Part shown: positions 57,743 to 64,000 of the stretch, one piece after another
Layout: each line of letters begins with the position of its first letter
Numbering within the stretch: the first letter of the stretch is position 1
Assembly (NCBI GenBank): GCA_039090855.1
Contig: CM077025.1
Coordinates: 99,986,489 to 100,050,488 of the forward strand
Source of the DNA: Macrothele yani
Lineage: Eukaryota; Arthropoda; Arachnida; Araneae; Macrothelidae
DNA length: 64,000 nt
Reading direction: 5' to 3'
Made by a program: the position numbers and the translations under genes
Notes under the pieces: model-generated
Seen by the model: the letters and a program-made list of their open reading frames with translations, nothing else
Told to the model about the DNA's origin: nothing
Databases searched by the model: none

Positions 57743-58852
57743 TTCAGATCTTCAGATCTGCCAACTACTACACAAAGCCGTAGTTTCTACGGAATTAGTT
57801 GTCTGACTACGGAACTCACTATCAAAACTACAGATTCTACAAATTTTCATTTTGTTTCAAATTTTTCTTTTGCTATTATTTTTATGATATACACGAGATT
57901 CTTACAGGGATTCGCGGAATCCCGCTTTTTTTTTTTTTTGTCATCAGTTAGATCATTCTAACTGATGACAAAAAATAGGGAGGGGGGGGAAAGTCGTTTT
58001 CCATCTGGAGATGAAATTTCGTGCTTCAAAACTTTCGAACACAGTAGTGAAACGGAGTAAGAAAATTTTGCCGTAATCGCAAATTTTTCTCCCAATGTTG
58101 TCTTTGTGTCTGCTTTTCTTGTTAAATATCATTTTATTGCATAAATGTTTGCATTTTAGCTTGAAACTGTGGAGAACAATTTGCAAAAACGGAAGTTGGC
58201 TGCTGCAAAATGTTTCTGTAATCTTCAGGCATGAGATTCTTACGCGAATTCAAGGAATTCCGGCTTTTTTCGTTATTATTGGAAATCCGTCTTTACGAAA
58301 CTAGAAAACGAAAGGTCGACGGAATTCGGATTTTTTCCGTAATCATATTTATTTATTTTTCTCACGATGTTGCCTCTGTCAAGTATTATTGCTCATTAAC
58401 ATTTTACTGGATAAATATTTGTATTTCAGCTTGAAAATACAAGGAAAATTTCCGAAACCAGAAGTCAGACGAAGCAAAAGTTTCTTCCGCAATCGTTTAC
58501 CCCCCCCCCCCCACGAACACGTTTCATAAAAAAGCGTCTATCTATGCCACGCAATAAGGCTAGTTACTATGGATAAGACTTTTGCCAGTGTTGGCAGGCT
58601 ATTTTCCAGTAACATTTTGGTTTGCTTCTTTCGGTTTTGTCTACCATCCGAATAGGTGGAATTATTCTTGCTTATTCATCACTGATCATTAGAGCGCAGT
58701 ATTTGATGTATGCACGACTATCAAGACTTGTGGAAGTAGGAGATCGCTTCGCTTAGGGTACGACAGGTGTTGAGGACAAAGTTCGTGGGGCAAAAGAAGG
58801 GAGGGTGGCAGAGCAGGTGGTCAAACAACCGATCCATCCCAGAGCTCTGGGT

Positions 58853-58908
58853 TGCCACAGCAACCATTGCCGACGTCACGTTCAGTTTCTGTAATAGACC
58901 AATGAGGG
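58853..58908. promoter_or_regulatory. X-box, CRE-like and CCAAT cluster in hAT-C leader
   Basis: GTTGCCACAGCAAC (perfect RFX consensus) is followed by CGACGTCAC (CRE-like) and CCAAT within about 55 bp, in the GC-rich end that would precede the minus-strand transposase. Promoter role is inference. Confidence 0.4.
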
Positions 58909-59212
58909 CACGATGGAGAGGAGTTTCAATGCGCTTCTACGACAGTTTGGAAGGAATGAAAGATATGGGGAGGATGGGTATTAAGTGTCGAAAGGAAATT
59001 GGCGAAAGAGAATCGCTGATCTTCGCTGTTTTAACAAGTGATAATAGAAACTTATGTAAACTTCGTGGATTAATAATGATTTTTGGTTACTTTAAATAAA
59101 GAAATTACCTTACTAGCAATATTTGCTACTGCGATTTTTTTCACTAGCAAATTTGATTTTTCACTAGCTATTTGCTAGTTGCTAATCGGTGAAATCGCGC
59201 CCTGGATGGGTC

Positions 59213-61068
59213 ACATCAAAAAATAAGAAACCCACAAATATGATAGCATTTAAAAGATTTTACATTAATTTTTAAAATATCCTTGGCATCACCAAAGCAA
59301 ACTCTGACATAACATCGGACCAAAAACAATCTTTAAAAAAAGATTGATTTTGCTTGGACATCATTAAAAAAAGGTAATTGCCAATGTTTTTGCCAAAGCC
59401 AAAACTTTTTTTTTTTCACAAATTGTGAACAATGCGACCGGCAGCACAACCTCTGCATAAAGAATACTTTGATAAATTAATGTTGGTGAATAAATGCACC
59501 ATTAAGAATTTTCCCATTGTAATTAAATAAAGTAAACAATAAATAAGCACAAAAATTAACTGGGGTTTGAAAACATTACACTAAATTATCACAAATTTCC
59601 CCAAAACAGTAGTCTCAATTGCTGGACACTGTTAACACAGTTGGAGTGAAGCTGAAAAGTATGTGATATGAACACACTACAAAATGATATGAACACACCA
59701 AATGATATGATTTAATATATATCATATCATATATATTATATCATTTGATATTATAATATCAAATAATATGATATTATATATTACATGCTACAAAATGATA
59801 TGATGAATGCATCGAGTATCTCCACATTCAGTGGAGATGCACGGTGGGCGGTTCCCAAGTACTGTGCAACAATAAATTCTCAATGCCTTGAGATCTGTCA
59901 ATCAAAAAACACTAAGCTTACCACTAATCTGTTATAGTACCACTTTTTCAAAAGTGTTTCATGATTTTCCATACGACTTATCAGCACATTTCTTGCTGTA
60001 GAAATTTGCTTGAATCTTGTGCAAAAGATTTATTGAAACTTAATTTTGTTGAAATGTACATATAAAGATTCTCAGAATTTGTACCTTTAACTTAACATAA
60101 AGGTAAACAACAACAAAAAGTAGCAAAGAAGTAGCAAAGGACACTATTCTTCTGAAAAACATAGTGTAGCTAGCTACTTTTCAGAAAAAGTAGTTTAAGC
60201 AAGCTACTTTTAACAAGTAGCTTTTCAATCACTGGATTTGCTACACATCAATGAGCTCACGAGATGCTCAAGGAAAGCCAACATCCAGTTTGTTTATTTT
60301 CATACAATGATCAGAAACACTGACTGACATATGCAACAGTTATCTGTACACAACTGATGTACAACTGATGAAGGATCAATAAGCTACCATAAGCTAGTTT
60401 GCTTTTTGACCCATTCAGACTTGTTCCATTGTTTATTATTGTATTGGTAGTCATATTAGGCTTAGCATGATAACAACAATGTTAAAAAGCAGCCAGTTCT
60501 TGGGTTTTGCTCTGCAAACTATGTGATAGCTCTGTGGACTTTTTGCCAGTTATATCACAACTTGGGGGGCATTTATGGATGATAACAATTACAGATTGTT
60601 CATCATAACTGCCCTCCCCCACAGTTGTGATGTAGTTGGTGGTTTCAATAATCATAAAAACATACACATACACAAACTGGATGTTGGTTTTCTTGCTGAG
60701 CAAGTAACAGACTCATCAACATATGCATAATAAATTCTATAAACAGAACACAGCAAAATGCAAGTGAAATATTATCTCCACTACCTGAAATGGAAAAAAA
60801 GAAAAATGTATCAAGTCATTACAAAAGAACACTTTGTCGCGAGAAAAAAAAAATGCTTAAAACAAATGACTTTGGCTAACAGACAATAGCCAAAATTTTT
60901 AAGGCAACTTTTGTTGAACTGCCACTTTACTGAAGTAACATTCTGAGAGTTAAATTAAATAGCTACCTGATTGTTCTGCACTTTACAGTAAAACTATGCA
61001 AATAGCTATTGATTAGGAGTTGCACAAAACTGGATAATCTACCAGCAACATGTGATGTGACAGAATTA
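59213..61068. other. no gene; AT palindromes and a hAT terminus
   Basis: 59690-59800 is dense ATATCATATGATAT-type palindrome. At about 60105-60234 an inverted CAGTGATTGAAAAGCTACTT end with AAGTAGC repeats looks like one hAT terminus. The remainder is AT-rich without signals. Confidence 0.5.
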
Positions 61069-61261
61069 TTTATAACTAAAGCCCGGAAGTTGAGGCAGTA
61101 AAAATGCTAAAAATAGGCAGGCAAATAAGCGAAATAAAGCGTCAAAATAGGCATCAAAAATAGGCATTTACAGAAGTGGTCGAAAAATTCTGAATCATAC
61201 ACAGGTGTTAAGCTCAATGGGCAAAATCATTTATCAGATTATCACTTACTTATTTTTGTGG

Positions 61262-62788
61262 TTACACATAAGTACTAGGCGTTTTTTTAAATGTTCGAAC
61301 GTGAAACTCTGCCTTCTGTCACTTAGGATATGTTTTAGAAGCGAAAATGATCTTTCAACAATACGGAGGCAATGGGAGCGTATTTGAAACATGAGGCAGT
61401 TGTAGGATCCATTTCAATAGAAGTTGAACTTTCACCTTGGAGTATTTCAGCGATGACTTTGATTTTCTCCAAGTCATTATTTGCTGAAAGAACTCGTTGA
61501 CATTATTCACTCACGATTTGACCCTTTCTCCCGGGAACACATTTAATTGTACTAACTACATCATTTAATATTTTCAAGGCATTCACTAACGTTTCGTTCC
61601 CTTTTTCCAGCAAAGTAATCATATTGGGCAACTGTGAAAAGTGTGCTTGAATAAAAGTTAAATCGTTACGAATGGAATCTTTAACTAGTATCTGTTGAGC
61701 ATTGCGTATTGCGCAGGATTCATCCTCTTGAAAACTGTTAACAATTTCAGCAACCTTGTTCAAATTATTTGCGTAATATACAGCGGCTGATATCCATGTT
61801 CCCCATCTTGTCAAAATCGGTTTAGGCGGTAAAGCAAGATTTGGTTCCATCTCTTTGAATAAGTGAACTCAATGAGGAGCTTTAAGGAAAATTTTCTTCA
61901 CATTACTCACTAATGCACCAATATCCGGAAATAACCCACGTACTTCCTCCGCTACTCTGTGGAGAGCATGAACCAAACAAGTTAAATGAAGCATTTTTGG
62001 AAAGAGAACTTTCAGGCTGTGGGCAGCCTTTTTCATATAAGGAGCTGCGTCTGTTAAAAACAATAATACATTTTCATACTTTATTCCGCCAGGCCAAAGC
62101 AGAGCTAATGAAGAGGCAAAAAGCTGAGAAATAATGCTACTATTTGTTTTTGGAAGTTGTTCTGATGTAAGTAGATAGTTGAGGGCTGAGCAGGTTCTAT
62201 TTGTTTTTGGAAGTTGTTCTGATGTATGTAGATAGTTGAGGGCTGAGCAGGTTCCATTGTACCTATAACAACATTTGCCACATACCTTCCCGTGGCGTCT
62301 GTTGTCTCATCGATACTGATCCAGATATTTTTATCCCCGACATCTTCTCGTATTTCTTTCATTATACCGACGTAGCAGGAATCTAAGTATGTTTTCTGCA
62401 AAGTTGCTTCGCACGGAATATTTTCCTTTGTATATTTCACAAAAAAATTCTTCAGTGAATTATTTTCCAGCTTCCACAAAGGTATTCCAGCATCTATAAA
62501 AGCATGGCACAAATCACTTGCAAACTGTGACTGCTTGCTCGAAGTAGAAGCGAATGACGAAATCAAACGTCTTTTTTTCACCAATCTTCCGAATAACAGC
62601 AGCTTTATGTTTAGCTGTTGTGAAATGAAGAATTTCTTTTCGTAATTCAGTTTCGTATCGCATATTTTACAAAACAACACCATTCCATCAGTGGACAAGA
62701 TATCATTTCCATACTCTTGAACATACCGACTTAATTTAGCTCTGGTTGAAGAAGCAGTTTTCAGCATTACTGTTTCACTTGGACGCAA
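61262..62788 (-). pseudogene. hAT transposase, CGGBP1-like family, few lesions
   Basis: Minus strand in order: basic N-terminus with SRYVQEYGNDILSTDGMVLF and CKICDTKLNYEKK (BED-like Cys pair, as in CGGBP1); AFIDAGIPLWKLEN; IWISIDETTDATGRYVANVV (first Asp region); then after one frameshift LLWPGGIKYENVLLFLTDAA (second Asp) and LTCLVHALHRVAEEVRGLFP (CxxH-type motif); a TGA at 61868-61866 (KAPH-stop, where the family continues); PPKPILTRWGTWISAAVYY; and finally FKYAPIASV with, one frame on, VERSFSLLKHILSDRRQSF. Lesions: one frameshift near 62120, one nonsense codon, one frameshift near 61340, and an in-frame 19-codon tandem duplication. Confidence 0.88.
62140..62260. repeat. 57-bp in-frame tandem duplication in hAT-G
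   Basis: On the minus strand the peptide EPAQPSTIYIHQNNFQKQI occurs twice in a row, with Ile to Leu as the only change between units. It adds 19 codons without shifting the frame. Confidence 0.92.
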
Positions 62789-62884
62789 GGCGAGATCTAT
62801 TAGGGGTAGCGAACTAACAGAATCTTCCTCCCTTGTTTTGCACTTACGTTCAAGGTCTTATGTGTGTACGTGCATTCTTGGCTT

Positions 62885-63040
62885 TCACTATAGCTTGATT
62901 GGTTACAATGTTATTTGACTGGATTTGGCTACTTCCGCCATGCGCAGAAACTATCATCTAGGATTCTAGGGAGAGCAAAACATAAAATGAGATGCCGACC
63001 ATCGCAGACTCTGCGCATGTGTCTGCCACCGCTGCTTAAA
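62885..63040. promoter_or_regulatory. GC-rich leader of hAT-G with NRF1/YY1-like sites
   Basis: Contains GATTGGTT, ACTTCCGCCATGCGCAGA and CTGCGCATGTG, about 100-250 bp upstream of the transposase start. CCAAT, ETS/YY1 and NRF1-type words are common in TATA-less promoters. Inference only. Confidence 0.35.
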
Positions 63041-63439
63041 TTAAAGCACTTCGTTTTGAATGTACCAATTGTACTCGTGTTTACTTTCAGATGTCTGCCG
63101 ACTGTGATTTCGTTTTAGAGAAAATGCCACCTACCTTATGGTTTGTACACCTATACCCTAAAAAAGAGTTTTTAAAAGAAATGAATAACTTAAAAAAAAT
63201 TATGTGTTTACCCGGAAACACTACATACTGCATGCTAGATTGTTATAAAAACTTTGATTTTATCGTATTCTTAAGAAATCATTTTTAATAGTGCATTTGT
63301 TGAGTATAGGCAAAAAAAAAAAAAAAAGAAAAAAAAAAAGGCATTAAAAACATAAAAAGGCATTTTCTTCAAATATGAGCCGAAAAGGCAAAAAGCATTT
63401 TAAGGCATTTTGCCTCAACTTCCAGGCTTTATTTATAAC

Positions 63440-63909
63440 CATTATTTCTTTTTAGGCCATATTTTGAATTTTATTTTAATTATTATACAAAATGTCACAT
63501 TGTGCAGGCATGGTATAGAATAACCATGCTGACAATATTGAAAACTCCACAATATAAATAATATCTGAAAAAATTTTACTGTGACTTATAATTTCATCAA
63601 TGGGCTAAAAATCAGGCACACAAAAAATAAAACAAATTCTTTTGCATGAGTGACAGGTAACAAATCTAAAATATACAGAATAAGTTAAAACAAAATCATG
63701 GAGTGCAAAAGAGCAACAAACCAACTTAGCTTAGTAAAGTAAAATAATATAGGTTCCAGTGTCAGCTCAAGGCATGTTTGTGCCCCATTGCAAAGTGCCA
63801 CTTCGGCAAACCTTTGTGAACTTTTTGTAGGAGAAAATTTGCATGTTTTCAAATTTAATATACTCACACGCATTTGACTGTTTCGCCCCTCTTCACCTAT
63901 AAAATGTGT
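63440..63909. other. no gene seen
   Basis: AT-rich DNA between hAT-G and the SINE. Confidence 0.5.
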
Positions 63910-64000
63910 TTGTTTGTTTGGGAGGGTTTAATGATTACAGTGAGCAACTTGATAGGCTATAAGCAGTCATCCGTTCTTAATTTATGGCCACTGGTTCCAG
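63910..64000 (-). mobile_element. SINE, cut by window edge
   Basis: GAGCAACTTGATAGGCTATAAGC and CATCCGTTCTTAATTTATGGCC match the 3' body of the SINE at 42436. The tRNA-like head should lie past 64000. Confidence 0.8.

Larger units (their letters stand above)
57214..59204 (-). mobile_element. internally deleted hAT element (hAT-C)
   Basis: Ends CAGGGCAAGATTTCATC and, inverted, CAGGGCGCGATTTCACC. The flanks GATGGCTC (57206-57213) and GATGGGTC (59205-59212) form an 8-bp target duplication with one mismatch. TTTGCTAG-rich subterminal repeats lie inside both ends. Only the transposase C-terminus survives at the left; the right end keeps a GC-rich leader. Confidence 0.85.
61077..63431 (-). mobile_element. 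hAT element (hAT-G), near complete, perfect 8-bp TSD
   Basis: Ends TAAAGCCCGGAAGTTGAGGC and, inverted, TAAAGCCTGGAAGTTGAGGC. TTTATAAC flanks both ends exactly (61069-61076 and 63432-63439). Subterminal AAAAATAGGCA-type repeats lie at both ends. It carries a transposase covering the full family length on the minus strand. Confidence 0.93.

Noticed and set aside
58767..59099. 110-codon plus-strand gene
   Set aside because: Lies in the hAT-C leader, no domain or homolog recognised, and opposite in strand to the transposase.

Overview
This is AT-rich, intron-bearing animal DNA. The density of Penelope-like, hAT, Tc1/mariner and Merlin elements suggests an invertebrate, most likely an arthropod (perhaps a chelicerate). 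That placement is inference; no species marker is present.

Host gene. Only two host exons can be supported, both on the minus strand: 24726-24775 and 8237-8342. They have clean splice sites and compatible phases. Joined, they encode a cysteine-rich PSI-type domain whose eight-cysteine spacing matches PTTG1IP (pituitary tumor-transforming gene 1 interacting protein). The signal-peptide exon (higher coordinates) and the membrane/cytoplasmic exons (lower coordinates) were not found. The window is therefore mostly the inside of this gene: one 16.4-kb intron, 8343-24725, plus flanking introns or neighbouring DNA.

Layout. 0.1-4.5 kb: two Penelope-like copies head to head, making a long inverted repeat. 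4.5-7.1 kb: a hAT transposon with a perfect 8-bp target duplication; a second copy lies inverted at 49.3-51.9 kb. 8.2-8.3 kb: host exon. 8.5-11 kb: decayed hAT transposase. 12.2-17.2 kb: a long-TIR transposon with a broken transposase-like gene, invaded by a mariner and a foldback element. 17.5-20.5 kb: Tc1 relic, then a foldback element split by a short hAT. 20.9-22.9 kb: hAT relic and a repeat with a tRNA-like core. 22.9-24.6 kb: unassigned GC-richer block. 24.7 kb: host exon. 25.1-26.5 kb: LINE reverse-transcriptase relic cut by a hAT. 27.6-30.9 kb: 3.3-kb foldback element with tandem repeats in both arms. 31.7 kb: tRNA-derived SINE. 32.1-34.3 kb: second Penelope family. 35.0-38.3 kb: hAT carrying a nearly intact Tc1. 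39.3-40.5 kb: another Tc1. 41.9-43.6 kb: tRNA-cored repeat, then a mariner-type element interrupted by a SINE. 44.1-45.7 kb: CpG-rich tandem repeats. 45.8-48.8 kb: second long-TIR element with a transposase-like gene. 54-54.6 kb: hAT MITE and LINE tail. 55.5-56.9 kb: Merlin. 57.2-59.2 kb: deleted hAT. 61.1-63.4 kb: nearly complete hAT with a CGGBP1-like transposase. 63.9 kb: SINE entering the right edge.

No functional RNA gene, CRISPR array or prokaryotic feature is supported. Most open frames in this DNA are chance frames or antisense of transposon genes. The main interest is the nested insertion history, which many exact target-site duplications make readable, and a small set of unusual palindromes.
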